From Lactobacillus sp. W8174 (GTDB lineage: Bacteria; Bacillota; Bacilli; Lactobacillales; Lactobacillaceae): DNA of 64,000 nt. The position numbers were made by a program, and so were the translations under genes. Within the stretch, counting starts at the first letter, position 1. Every line of letters begins with the position of its first letter. Below, in pieces: positions 14,984-23,936 of the stretch. The stretch is from assembly GCF_016100975.1 (NCBI RefSeq), contig NZ_JACFRN010000003.1, positions 220,840-284,839 of the forward strand, given 5' to 3'. The notes under the pieces are model-generated. The model saw nothing but the letters and a program-made list of their open reading frames with translations. It ran no database searches and was not told the origin of the DNA.

Positions 14984-15750
14984 AATATCCTGCAGGAAGA
15001 ATTCCATTTGAATATGAACGGAATGATTTAGCAAAAGTTGTCCGTGAAGTAATGGAACGCAGAGACACTAACATTGTTGGTGGCAATATCAGCATTAAGG
15101 TTCAAGACGAAACTGGAAAATTCTTTTATGTGATGACACCAACGATGATGTCAGAAGCTTATATGGGTTACTTGAATGCAGATCAGATCCTTGTCATTGA
15201 GCCTCATACACGCAAAGTGATTTCTGGCACTGGTAAAGTTACCAGAGAAATTAATATGCATGAAGCAATATATGATGCCAATCCTGAAATTAAGTGTGTT
15301 TTTCACTCACATGCCGATCAATGTATGTTCTGGGGTACTAGTGGCTTAAATATGCCAAATGTAACCGAAGCAACTCAGAAGTTAAAAGAAATTCGCACTT
15401 TAAATTGGCATCCAATGTGTACTGAAGAACTGGCAGAATATGTTTCCGCTGAAATAAAGAAATTAGGTGCTAAAGCTTTAAGAAATGGATTCATTTTAAA
15501 TTCTCACGGTACTTTATTTACCTCCGGTGGTAAGGACATGGATCCATTGACTGCTCTGCATAAATCTTTAGCAGATGTTGATATTACCGAATATAATGCT
15601 AAAGTTGCTTATAAGCAGACTGTTTTCCAACAAATAGGTGTGCTAGACGGTTATTACTCAGAAGGAACCAAAATTGGGACTTGGGAAGATGTTAAAGCTG
15701 GTAAAGCCCTCTATAATAAAAAAACAGCGCAAAATAAAAAGGGTGACTAA
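14980..15750 (+). CDS. Class II aldolase/adducin family (ketose-1-phosphate aldolase)
   Basis: A 256-residue zinc aldolase of the fuculose/rhamnulose/ribulose phosphate family. The zinc ligands are seen in VFHSHAD (two His) and in NSHGTLF (third His). The catalytic acid is probably the Glu in INMHEAIYD. AGGAGG lies about 12 bases before ATG. It is the last gene of the PTS operon. A galactitol-type PTS delivers a sugar 1-phosphate, which such an enzyme can split to DHAP plus an aldehyde. The PfkB kinase next door suggests an additional phosphorylation step. The substrate is not known. Confidence 0.85.
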   Translation: MKYPAGRIPFEYERNDLAKVVREVMERRDTNIVGGNISIKVQDETGKFFYVMTPTMMSEAYMGYLNADQILVIEPHTRKVISGTGKVTREINMHEAIYDANPEIKCVFHSHADQCMFWGTSGLNMPNVTEATQKLKEIRTLNWHPMCTEELAEYVSAEIKKLGAKALRNGFILNSHGTLFTSGGKDMDPLTALHKSLADVDITEYNAKVAYKQTVFQQIGVLDGYYSEGTKIGTWEDVKAGKALYNKKTAQNKKGD

Positions 15751-15841
15751 ATAAATAGTACCCTTCTTACAAAGTTTGACCACTTTGACAATATAATACT
15801 TTTGCGTTGAATGCAACTATTATTCAAGATTTTTGTGTAAG

Positions 15842-15866
15842 CCTGATCATTTTGATCAGGTTTTTT
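15842..15866 (+). terminator. Terminator downstream of the PTS operon
   Basis: CCTGATCA-TTT-TGATCAGG followed by TTTTTT. It is about 90 bases after the aldolase stop. Confidence 0.8.
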
Positions 15867-16028
15867 GGTTAATGTAACATTCTAGAAGAAGGTCATAAAT
15901 AGAAACACCAAAAGGGTAAACATTAATTGGGTAATGCTAGGCATATTTGTATTATCAATCTTTTTAGGACTGATAGGTGTAGTATAATTAAATAGACAGT
16001 CATTCTTAAGTAAGAGGAGGAAAAGCCG

Positions 16029-17300
16029 ATGACACGATTGCAAAAAATGGTATTAAAGCCAAAAGAGCAGTTAGTGACACGGCTTTTTTTGTCACCAAAA
16101 TTAAAGCAGAATTTAACCGTTCTTTCCTACAGTACTCATGACTTAATAAATGCCATGAAGGAAATGAGTGCTAGTAATCCCTTTGTGACTTTGAAAGAAC
16201 CTAAAGGCGAGATGCAGAATTTAGAATGGCTGCGTTCGCCTGAAACAGAGAATTTAATAGATCATTTATTGATGCAAGTGGATTTAAGCGACTGGCACAG
16301 TTGGGAAAAAAGTGCGGTCAAAGCTTTGATTTACCATCTTGATGAAGATGGCTACTTAAGAATTGATTTGGCTAAAATTGCGGAACAAACTGAGTTTACG
16401 CTTGCAAAATTATTAAGGGCAAAAAGTCTGCTTCAAAGTCTTGATCCGTGTGGGATCGGGGCTGCGAATCTGGCCGAATGTCTGGCGCTTCAGGCAAAAC
16501 AAAAAGACAACTTTAATCCTGTAGCCCTTGAAATTTTACTTAATAATCAGTTGGAAATGCTGGCCGATCCTAAAAAATGGTCTAACTCTAGGTTTTCAAT
16601 ATCCGAATTAAATGATGCATTGGCCAGCATCCAAACACTGAACCCGACTCCAGCCAGCGATTACGTAGTCGACAGTAATGTTCAATATTTGTTACCCGAT
16701 TTGATTTACAAGGTAACAGATGGACGTATAACGGTAGAAAACTTTCAAGCGCAAATACCAGAAATGGTTTTTGATGAAAAATCATATCGTGAATTAAAAG
16801 ATCAGTCTAATGAAAGTAAGTATTTTTCGGAGCAAAAGCAGCGTTTTCTTGAAATGAAAAATGCGATAGTGGAGCGTCAGAAAACTATCATGAGATTGGG
16901 TGAATATGTGGGCCAGTTTCAACATGGTTTTTTAACTACAATGCAAAAGCAGAAATTAAAGCCACTTGGTTTAAAAGAAACCGCTCAGGCTTTGGGTCTG
17001 GCACCAAGTACAATTAGCAGGGCGATTAAAGATAAATACGTTCAGTGCCAAAATAAGGTTTTCAGTTTGAAGATGCTTTTCCCACGTAAAGTAACAACGG
17101 ATTTATCTCAAGCGCGTATAGAATACGACTTGCAACAGATCATAAAAAAAGAAGATGTCCGTGCTCCCTTAAGTGATCAGCAATTAGTAGAAATTTTTGC
17201 GGCGCATGATGTAACTTTAAGTCGGCGAGTGATTGCTAAATATCGTAAAAAGCTCAATATACCTAATAGTTATAGCAGAAAAGCCAAAGTAACAGATTAA
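16029..17300 (+). CDS. rpoN: RNA polymerase sigma-54 factor
   Basis: A 423-residue sigma-54. The N-terminal region I is visible (LFLSPKLKQNLTVLSYS with leucine-rich activation helix). The core-binding part has SLDPCGIGAANLAECL near residue 140. The C-terminal DNA-binding part has the helix-turn-helix TAQALGLAPSTISRAIKDKY and an RpoN box read as SRRVIAKYRKKLNIP instead of the canonical ARRTVAKYR. GAGGAGG lies 9 bases before ATG. It is a single gene between two terminators. In lactobacilli it usually serves mannose-type PTS operons together with a LevR-like activator. I see neither in this window. Confidence 0.93.
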   Translation: MTRLQKMVLKPKEQLVTRLFLSPKLKQNLTVLSYSTHDLINAMKEMSASNPFVTLKEPKGEMQNLEWLRSPETENLIDHLLMQVDLSDWHSWEKSAVKALIYHLDEDGYLRIDLAKIAEQTEFTLAKLLRAKSLLQSLDPCGIGAANLAECLALQAKQKDNFNPVALEILLNNQLEMLADPKKWSNSRFSISELNDALASIQTLNPTPASDYVVDSNVQYLLPDLIYKVTDGRITVENFQAQIPEMVFDEKSYRELKDQSNESKYFSEQKQRFLEMKNAIVERQKTIMRLGEYVGQFQHGFLTTMQKQKLKPLGLKETAQALGLAPSTISRAIKDKYVQCQNKVFSLKMLFPRKVTTDLSQARIEYDLQQIIKKEDVRAPLSDQQLVEIFAAHDVTLSRRVIAKYRKKLNIPNSYSRKAKVTD

Positions 17301-17307
17301 ATTTAAC

Positions 17308-17344
17308 CAAAAAAATCCTAACGCAAAATTGCGCTAGGATTTTG
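17308..17344. terminator. Bidirectional terminator between rpoN and aldo/keto reductase
   Basis: AAAATCCTAACGCAA ... TTGCGCTAGGATTTT with A- and T-runs on both sides serves the two convergent genes. Confidence 0.8.
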
Positions 17345-17361
17345 GTGTTATCAGCTAATTT

Positions 17362-18303
17362 TTAAGGCAAATCATTACCTGCAGCAAGATAAATATCATA
17401 CCATTCCTGAGCAGTAAGTGAAATATCTGCTCCCTTGGCACTGTCGATGATATGAGCTGGTGTCATTGTACCGATAATAACTTGTGTATTTGCCGGATGC
17501 CTTAAAATCCAGGCAGCAGCAACAGCATTTTTAGAAACACCTTTTTGATCAGCTACTTTTTGCAAGGCATCATTAACCTCTGGAAACTTTGGATTACCAA
17601 TGAAATTGCCTTCAATTTGACCGTATTGGAAAGGCGACCATGCCTGAACGGTCATGTTGTGCAAGCGTGAGTAATCTAAAACGCCACGGTCATGATCAAT
17701 ACTGCGCTCATCCGTCATATTAGTGTGAATATTGAAATCAATTGGACCAGTGTGCATGACGCTTAATTGCAGTTGATTAATCAACAGTCTTTGACTAACG
17801 CCACTCTGCAGTAAATCAACTTGCATCGGGTTAAAGTTGGAAACTCCAAAGTGACGCACTTTACCGTCTCTTTGTAATTCATCAAAGGCAGCAGCAATTT
17901 CTGCAGGATCCATCAGAGCGTCCGGTCTGTGCAGGAGCAAACTGTCTAAGTAATCAATTCTCATGCGAGAAAGAATGCCATCTACGGCATTAATCAGATA
18001 TTTCTTAGAAAAATCATACCTAGTAGTCTTGTAATCTAACTTAGGATTTTCATAAATTCCAGTCTTTGATTGAATGTAAAAATCGTCGCGAGTTAATGAT
18101 GACTTTTGAAAAGCAGCTCCGAAAATTTCCTCAGATTTGCCGTGACCGTAAATATCAGCTGAATCAATATAATTAATTCCTGCTTCGTGTGCAGTTTCCA
18201 ATGCTTTAACAGCTTCATCAACCGTCAGTTTATTCATACGCATAATCCCGAGTGCAATAGCTGACCCGGTAAAGTTAGTGTTGCCAATTTTAATTTGTCT
18301 CAT
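17362..18303 (-). CDS. Aldo/keto reductase (YdhF-like)
   Basis: A 313-residue NADPH-dependent oxidoreductase with a TIM barrel. The catalytic tetrad is visible: Asp and Tyr in YIDSADIYGHG, Lys in IQSKTG and His in LLLHRPD. The cofactor loop SNFNP is also present. Family members reduce aldehydes and ketones in the cytoplasm, and the natural substrate is unknown. It is a single minus-strand gene with AGGAGG-like sequence (GAGAGGAGGTAC) before ATG. Confidence 0.88.
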   Translation of the reverse strand: MRQIKIGNTNFTGSAIALGIMRMNKLTVDEAVKALETAHEAGINYIDSADIYGHGKSEEIFGAAFQKSSLTRDDFYIQSKTGIYENPKLDYKTTRYDFSKKYLINAVDGILSRMRIDYLDSLLLHRPDALMDPAEIAAAFDELQRDGKVRHFGVSNFNPMQVDLLQSGVSQRLLINQLQLSVMHTGPIDFNIHTNMTDERSIDHDRGVLDYSRLHNMTVQAWSPFQYGQIEGNFIGNPKFPEVNDALQKVADQKGVSKNAVAAAWILRHPANTQVIIGTMTPAHIIDSAKGADISLTAQEWYDIYLAAGNDLP

Positions 18304-18442
18304 AATGTACCTCCTCTCTTTAGTATACGCTCTCTTAGAGGCAAAAATTTAAAAATAGGTGAGTTTTAATTTATATTTAGCAATACCAGTAAAAAACCTA
18401 ATATTTTTTTAAAAATAATTTTATTTTTATCGTTATTTTGTA

Positions 18443-18490
18443 TATAATAGATATTACATAATTTTGAAAAACAAGTAGGAGGGAAAATTA
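18443..18490 (+). promoter_or_regulatory. Promoter -10 and ribosome site of the L-2-hydroxyacid dehydrogenase gene
   Basis: TATAAT at 18443-18448 is preceded by a weak TTTATT-like -35 at about 18419. AGGAGGG lies 5-11 bases before ATG 18490. The strong ribosome site suggests high expression. Confidence 0.6.
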
Positions 18491-19398
18491 TGAGTAATAA
18501 AATAGGAGTTATCGGTGACGGTCACGTTGGCAGTACGGTAGCGCAGCAGTTAATATTAACAGGTTTAGTAGATGACCTCGTTATGATTGATGTTAATGAA
18601 GCAAAGGTTAGAGCAGATCAGCTTGATTTTCAAGACGCGATGGCAAATTTGAAGCATCACACTACTATTACGATCAATGATTATTCCGCCCTCAAGGATG
18701 CAGACATTGTCATTAGTGCTTTTGGAAATATTGAGTTGGAAGCAGGCGGCGAGCGTTTTGCAGAATTGAATTATAACCGTGAGCGAATTGGAGACATTGC
18801 GGATTCAATCAAGAAGAGCGGTTTCAATGGTATTTTGGTTGCCATTACCAATCCAGTTGATGCAATTACTAATATGTATCAAGAGCTAACAGGTTTACCG
18901 CGCAAGCACGTCATTGGTACCGGTACTCTATTAGACACAGCCCGTATGAAGCGTGCTGTTGGTGAACGGATGAATGTAGATCCTCGTTCAGTTGAAGGTT
19001 TTAACTTGGGTGAACACGGTAATTCACAATTTACTGCTTGGTCAACTGTTAAAGTTTTGGAAAAACCAATTACTGAAGTAGCTGAAGCAAAACACCTTAA
19101 GCTAGAAGACTTAAACGATGAAATTAAATTTGGTGGTCAAACAGTATATAAGGGTAAGCAATATACTAACTATGGTATTTCAGCTGCTGTGACTCGTTTG
19201 GTAGAAACTATTGAAAGCGATGCTCATACTGAAATGCCAGTTTCAAATTACCAGGAAAAATATGGTACTTACTTATCTTACCCAGCTATTGTTGGTCGTG
19301 ATGGTATTGTCCAAACCGTTGAATTGACACTAACAGATGAAGAAGAAAAGAAATTACAAGCATCTGCAGAAACAATTAAAGAAAAAGCAAATAAATAG
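18490..19398 (+). CDS. L-2-hydroxyisocaproate / L-lactate dehydrogenase family protein
   Basis: A 302-residue NAD-dependent L-2-hydroxyacid dehydrogenase. The dinucleotide loop IGVIGDGHVGS opens the protein, ITNPVDA follows near residue 120, the substrate arginine is in GTLLDTARMKR, and the catalytic histidine is in GEHGNSQFTAWS. The spacing and LDTAR motif match the L-hydroxyisocaproate branch found in lactobacilli, which accepts branched 2-oxoacids as well as pyruvate. It is a single gene with a good -10, a strong ribosome site and its own terminator. Confidence 0.87.
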   Translation: MSNKIGVIGDGHVGSTVAQQLILTGLVDDLVMIDVNEAKVRADQLDFQDAMANLKHHTTITINDYSALKDADIVISAFGNIELEAGGERFAELNYNRERIGDIADSIKKSGFNGILVAITNPVDAITNMYQELTGLPRKHVIGTGTLLDTARMKRAVGERMNVDPRSVEGFNLGEHGNSQFTAWSTVKVLEKPITEVAEAKHLKLEDLNDEIKFGGQTVYKGKQYTNYGISAAVTRLVETIESDAHTEMPVSNYQEKYGTYLSYPAIVGRDGIVQTVELTLTDEEEKKLQASAETIKEKANK

Positions 19399-19414
19399 TT
19401 CTAGTTTATTTAGT

Positions 19415-19447
19415 AAAAATGATGGTCACAAAGATCATCATTTTTTT
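19415..19447 (+). terminator. Terminator before cas9
   Basis: AAAAATGATGGTC-ACAAA-GATCATCATTTTT (one G-T pair) and then more T. It insulates cas9 from the dehydrogenase gene. Confidence 0.85.
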
Positions 19448-19525
19448 ATTATATGAAAAAGATAGTGAATTCTACTGTTATATGGGGTATTCTTATAGTA
19501 ATGAATACTTAGAAGGGGAAAAATC

Positions 19526-22500
19526 ATGAGCAAGATTAATGAAGATTATATTTTAGGTCTCGATATCGGGACCAACTCTTGCGGCTGGGCCGTGACTGAT
19601 AAGAAAAATAATTTATTAAAGCTCAGAGGAAAAACAGCAATTGGCTCACATTTATTTGAAGAAGGACATACTGCTGCTGACCGACGGGGATTTAGAACTA
19701 CTAGAAGACGGCTCAAGCGCAGAAAGTGGCGCTTAAGATTGCTGGAAGAAATATTTGCGGAACCGATGGCTAAGGTAGATCCGGGATTTTTTGTGCGCCT
19801 GCATCAATCATGGGTTTCACCGCTGGATAAAGATCGCAAAAAGTATCATGCAATTGTGTTTCCAACAGCTAAGGAAGATCAGGCATTTTATCAAAAATAT
19901 CCTACGATCTATCATTTGCGTGACGCACTGATGACGCAAGACCGTCAGTTTGATTTACGTGAAATATTTTTGGCAATACACCACATTGTTAAGTATCGTG
20001 GTAATTTTTTACAAGATACTTCTGTTAAAGATTTTGAAGCTTCCAAAATTGAAGTAGCACCCATTTTAACAAATATTAACAATGCTTTTGCGGAAAAGAT
20101 AGTTGAAGATCAAGATCCCATTGAATTAAATGTCGCAAACGCTGCCGAGATTGAGGCTGTTATACGTGGTAAAGATGCAGAAAAGACCGTTTATAAGATG
20201 GACAAGGTCAAAAAAATTGCCAAGTTATTAACTGATTCAACTGCTAAGGAAGAAAAAAATGTAGCCAAGCAGATTGCTAACGCCATCATGGGCTACAAAA
20301 CTCAATTTGAATCTATCTTAGGCAAAGAAATCGATAAAAGTGACAAGGCGCAATGGGAATTCAAGCTGACTGATGGAGATGCAGATGATAAGCTTGATGC
20401 GTTGCTGCCAGATCTTGATGAAACTGATCAGACTATTATTGCCGAAATTAAAAAGCTGTTTAGTGCAATTACATTGAGCACAATAGTAGATGAAAACAAG
20501 AGTTTATCACAGTCAATGGTGGCCAAGTATGACAAACATCATCAAGATTATAGGTTGTTAAAAGCTTATGTCGACACTTTGCAGGATCGCAGTATAGCTA
20601 AAAAATTGCTTTTAGCCTATGATTTATACGTTAATAACAGACATGGCCATTTGCTGGAAGCTAAAACAGAATTTAAGCAGGATGGAACTTTAACTAAAGA
20701 AGATTTTTATAAAACTATTAAAAATAATCTGAATGATTCTGAGCTGGCTCGCAAAATTGCGCAAGAAATAGCAACGGATAACTTCATGCCTAAGCAGCGA
20801 ACAAACAGTAATGGTGTAATTCCGTTTCAGCTGCATCAAATCGAACTGGATAAGATTATTGCTAATCAAAGCAAATATTATCCATTCTTAGCTACAGAAA
20901 ACCCAGTAGAAGATCACCGTAAACAAGCACCTTACAAGTTAGATGAACTGGTTAGATTCAGAGTACCTTATTATGTAGGTCCGATGATTACAGCTGATGA
21001 ACAGGAAAAAACTTCCGGTAAGAGCTTTGCCTGGATGGTCAGAAAAGAAGATGGCCAGATCACACCCTGGAATTTTGAACAAAAAGTAGACCGGCAAGAA
21101 TCTGCCAACAAGTTTATTAAGCGCATGACTATTAAAGATACTTATCTTTTAGGTGAAGATGTTTTGCCTGCTAATAGTTTGCTTTATCAAAGATTTGAAG
21201 TTTTAAATGAGCTTAATAATATTAAGGTTAATGATAGGAAAATCAGTATAGGCCTCAAGCAACGAATTTTTAACGATCTTTTCAAAGAGAATAAAAACGT
21301 TAAAAGTGATCAATTAATCAATTATTTAAAAAATAATTGGCATTTGCCAACTGTAGAAATTAAGGGGCTGGCGGATCCAACTAAATTTAATTCAAGTCTT
21401 GCGAGTTATTATCACCTCAAAAGCTTACATGTGTTTGATAAGGAATTAGCAGATCCACAATATCAAAAAGACTTTGAAAAAATAATTGAGTATTCATCTA
21501 TTTTTGAAGATAAAAAGATCTTTCAAGATAAGTTGCATGCTGAATTTAAATGGTTAACACCTGAACAGTTTAAAGCTATTTCAACTTGGCGCTTGCAAGG
21601 CTGGGGCAGATTATCGCGCAAATTGCTAATAGAATTGCATGACACAAAAGGCCATAACATTATGGATAAACTATGGACTAGTCAAAAGAATTTTATGCAA
21701 ATTGTGACAGAACCAGATTTTAAAGATGCAATTGCTAAAGAAAACCAGGATGTTACTCAGGAAAATGGTATTGAAGAGATTTTGGCTGACGCCTATACTT
21801 CTCCAGCTAACAAAAAAGCTATAAGGCAGGTCGTCAAAGTAGTAGCTGATGTTGTAAAAGCAGCAGGTGGCAAGAAACCTGCACAATTTGCGATTGAATT
21901 TACACGAGAACCACAAAGGAATTTACAGCTATCACATATACGAGGTACTAAGCTGCTTAAAACTTATGAAGAAACTGCTAGCGAATTGGTAGACCAGAAT
22001 CTAACTGACAAATTAGAAGAATATACAGTTAACCGTAAGTTACTTAAAGATGAATATTTCCTATATTTCATGCAGGCAGGTAGAGATGCATATTCAGGCG
22101 AAAAAATAGATATAGATGATATTCCTAAAAATTATCAAATAGATCATATATTGCCAAAGACAATGATTAAAGATGATTCATTTAATAATCGTGTACTAAC
22201 TAGAACTCAATTAAATCAAAAAAAGGGTAATCGGTATGCTCTTAAAGTGTTTGGGACTGATGTTGCAGCTGGTTCAAAAATGCTTATTCCAGAAATGTGG
22301 AAAATGTGGTATGCAGATAGACTAATTAATGAACAAAAATTAAATAATTTGCTATTTAATCCTGGGAAAGATATTGATAAGCAGAAAAAACATTTTATTA
22401 ACAGACAGCTGGTAGAAACTAGTCAAATTATTAAGTTAGTATCAGTTATTTTACAAAATAAATATCCAAATGCAGAAATCATTACAGTTAAAGCTGGTGA

Positions 22501-23713
22501 CAACTCCGCTCTGCGTCAGCGTTTAGATTTATACAAGAGTCGTGAAGTTAATGATTATCATCATGCAATTGATGCCTATTTAACTATAGTTTGTGGGAAT
22601 TTTCTATATCAAGTGTATCCTAACCTTCGGCCATATTTTGTATATGGGCAGTTTAAAAAATTTAGTCAAGACAAAAATTTGGAAAAAGATATTCTTAAAA
22701 ATCTAAAGTTACAAAATTTCTTGTGGCCTTTACTGCAAAAAGATAATTCTGAGGGTAAAGCCCTAGAAGAAATTAGGGAAAATGTTAGCCATCGGATAGT
22801 CTTTTACAAGCACCCAGACATTTTTGACAAATTACGTAAAGCATATAATTATAAATACATGCTAGTCTCAAGAGAAACTACGACTGAAAATAGTAGTATG
22901 TTTAACATGACTGTTTATCCTCGCGGAGAGCGTGATCGTAAGAAAACTAGAAAGCTAATTCCGAAAGGTAACGGACTTGATCCGAAAATTTATGGTGGGT
23001 ACAGCAGCAACACTGATGCATATATGGTAATTGTCAAGATTGAGAAAGCAAAAGAATCCACTTATAAAGTTATTGGCGTTCCGATGCGCGCTCTTGCAAG
23101 CTTAAATCAGGCTAAAAAACAAGGGAATTATAGGGAAGAACTACGCAAAGTGCTTGAGCCTCAGATCATGTTTGATAAAAATGGTAAACCTAAGCGAGGC
23201 GTTAAAAGTTTTAGAGTAGTAAAAGACCATGTTCACTTTAAGCAACTAGTTTTAGACGGTGACAAAAAATTTATGTTATATTCTGCGCGTTATTTTGCCA
23301 ATGCTAAGCAATTAACACTTTCTCATGAAACTATGAAAGTAGTGACAGATAATCTAGAAAAAGAGGATTATAAAGATGAAAATCAACTTCTTATAAATGC
23401 TTATGATGAAATATTACAAAAAGTCGATCAATATTTGCCCTTGTTTGATGCCAATAAGTTTAGAGCAGGCCTTCATAATGGTAAAGCTAAATTTATTGAT
23501 TTGACTGTTAAGGATAAAAAAATTGTTTTAAGTAAAGTATTAGACGGGTTACATGATAATATGGTTAATCCAGATTTGAAGAACTTGGGAATTAAAACCC
23601 CATTTGGCAAAATGCAGTCATCATCTGGTATAACTTTGTCATCTAATGCAGTATTAATTTTCCAGTCACCAACAGGACTTTTTGAAAAACGAGTTAAGAT
23701 AGCCGATTTGTAA
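19526..23713 (+). CDS. cas9: Type II-A CRISPR effector nuclease Cas9
   Basis: A 1395-residue RNA-guided nuclease in the long II-A size class. RuvC-I is LGLDIGTNSCGWAV with D13. The arginine-rich bridge helix RRGFRTTRRRLKRRKWRLR follows near residue 55. RuvC-II is FAIEFTREPQ with E791. The HNH site is QIDHILPKTMIKDDSFNNR with H874. RuvC-III is HHAIDAYL with H1013 and D1016. All nuclease residues are intact. The C-terminal 300 residues should form the PAM-interacting region, so the PAM cannot be read off. GAAGGGG lies 8 bases before ATG. The gene is followed at once by a terminator and the antisense tracrRNA, then by cas1-cas2-csn2. Confidence 0.97.
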   Translation: MSKINEDYILGLDIGTNSCGWAVTDKKNNLLKLRGKTAIGSHLFEEGHTAADRRGFRTTRRRLKRRKWRLRLLEEIFAEPMAKVDPGFFVRLHQSWVSPLDKDRKKYHAIVFPTAKEDQAFYQKYPTIYHLRDALMTQDRQFDLREIFLAIHHIVKYRGNFLQDTSVKDFEASKIEVAPILTNINNAFAEKIVEDQDPIELNVANAAEIEAVIRGKDAEKTVYKMDKVKKIAKLLTDSTAKEEKNVAKQIANAIMGYKTQFESILGKEIDKSDKAQWEFKLTDGDADDKLDALLPDLDETDQTIIAEIKKLFSAITLSTIVDENKSLSQSMVAKYDKHHQDYRLLKAYVDTLQDRSIAKKLLLAYDLYVNNRHGHLLEAKTEFKQDGTLTKEDFYKTIKNNLNDSELARKIAQEIATDNFMPKQRTNSNGVIPFQLHQIELDKIIANQSKYYPFLATENPVEDHRKQAPYKLDELVRFRVPYYVGPMITADEQEKTSGKSFAWMVRKEDGQITPWNFEQKVDRQESANKFIKRMTIKDTYLLGEDVLPANSLLYQRFEVLNELNNIKVNDRKISIGLKQRIFNDLFKENKNVKSDQLINYLKNNWHLPTVEIKGLADPTKFNSSLASYYHLKSLHVFDKELADPQYQKDFEKIIEYSSIFEDKKIFQDKLHAEFKWLTPEQFKAISTWRLQGWGRLSRKLLIELHDTKGHNIMDKLWTSQKNFMQIVTEPDFKDAIAKENQDVTQENGIEEILADAYTSPANKKAIRQVVKVVADVVKAAGGKKPAQFAIEFTREPQRNLQLSHIRGTKLLKTYEETASELVDQNLTDKLEEYTVNRKLLKDEYFLYFMQAGRDAYSGEKIDIDDIPKNYQIDHILPKTMIKDDSFNNRVLTRTQLNQKKGNRYALKVFGTDVAAGSKMLIPEMWKMWYADRLINEQKLNNLLFNPGKDIDKQKKHFINRQLVETSQIIKLVSVILQNKYPNAEIITVKAGDNSALRQRLDLYKSREVNDYHHAIDAYLTIVCGNFLYQVYPNLRPYFVYGQFKKFSQDKNLEKDILKNLKLQNFLWPLLQKDNSEGKALEEIRENVSHRIVFYKHPDIFDKLRKAYNYKYMLVSRETTTENSSMFNMTVYPRGERDRKKTRKLIPKGNGLDPKIYGGYSSNTDAYMVIVKIEKAKESTYKVIGVPMRALASLNQAKKQGNYREELRKVLEPQIMFDKNGKPKRGVKSFRVVKDHVHFKQLVLDGDKKFMLYSARYFANAKQLTLSHETMKVVTDNLEKEDYKDENQLLINAYDEILQKVDQYLPLFDANKFRAGLHNGKAKFIDLTVKDKKIVLSKVLDGLHDNMVNPDLKNLGIKTPFGKMQSSSGITLSSNAVLIFQSPTGLFEKRVKIADL

Positions 23714-23716
23714 GCT

Positions 23717-23755
23717 AAAATAGGGAAACGTAATAATCCGATTCCCTATTTTTGT
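23717..23755 (+). terminator. Terminator directly after cas9
   Basis: A perfect 11-pair stem AAAATAGGGAA/TTCCCTATTTT with a 14-base loop and trailing T-run starts 4 bases after the cas9 stop. It should stop or reduce readthrough into cas1. Confidence 0.8.
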
Positions 23756-23757
23756 GC

Positions 23758-23893
23758 ATAAAAAAACCTCCGCTATAGAGCTGAGGCAGGACGGTAATAA
23801 TACCGCGTTGAAACTTAGTATCAAAGATACATTGTTTGATTTTAAATCTGGTTGTTAGATCAATAATGATTAGATCGTTGGTAGCTAACCAAC
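23758..23893 (-). ncRNA. tracrRNA (antisense, between cas9 and cas1)
   Basis: The anti-repeat at 23847-23876 matches the CRISPR repeat over GTTAGATCAAT-ATGATTAGA, with two extra bases at the expected bulge side. Read on the minus strand it is followed by a nexus-like segment (GTATCTTTGATAC, then CGCGGTATTATTACCG) and a final hairpin CCTCAGCT-CTAT-AGCGGAGG with T7, the terminator. A TATACT -10 (23905-23900) with TTGTAT 16 bases upstream places the 5' end near 23893. The RNA would then open with a small hairpin GTTGGT-TAGCT-ACCAAC ahead of the anti-repeat. Pairing with the array repeat transcribed from the plus strand is consistent. Confidence 0.88.
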
Positions 23894-23927
23894 AACTATA
23901 GTATAACATTTATTTTTAAAAATACAA
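23878..23927. promoter_or_regulatory. Overlapping opposed promoters for tracrRNA (minus) and cas1-cas2-csn2 (plus)
   Basis: The minus strand has TTGTAT (23927-23922), 16 bases, TATACT (23905-23900). The plus strand has TTGGTA (23878-23883), 18 bases, TATAAC (23902-23907). The two -10 boxes share the bases of ACTATAGTATAAC, so polymerases could not occupy both at once. The plus-strand promoter is weaker by sequence and is inferred partly from the terminator after cas9. Confidence 0.5.
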
Positions 23928-23936
23928 GGAGGAAAT

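Noticed and set aside
15770..15800. Promoter-like TTGACC/TTGACA/TATAAT cluster after the aldolase gene
   Set aside because: The boxes are too close together (10 and 1 bases), and a terminator follows within 50 bases with no gene between.
21671..21916. Open frame antisense to cas9
   Set aside because: It is Cys/Phe-rich low-complexity translation opposite a conserved nuclease gene, with no start signals.
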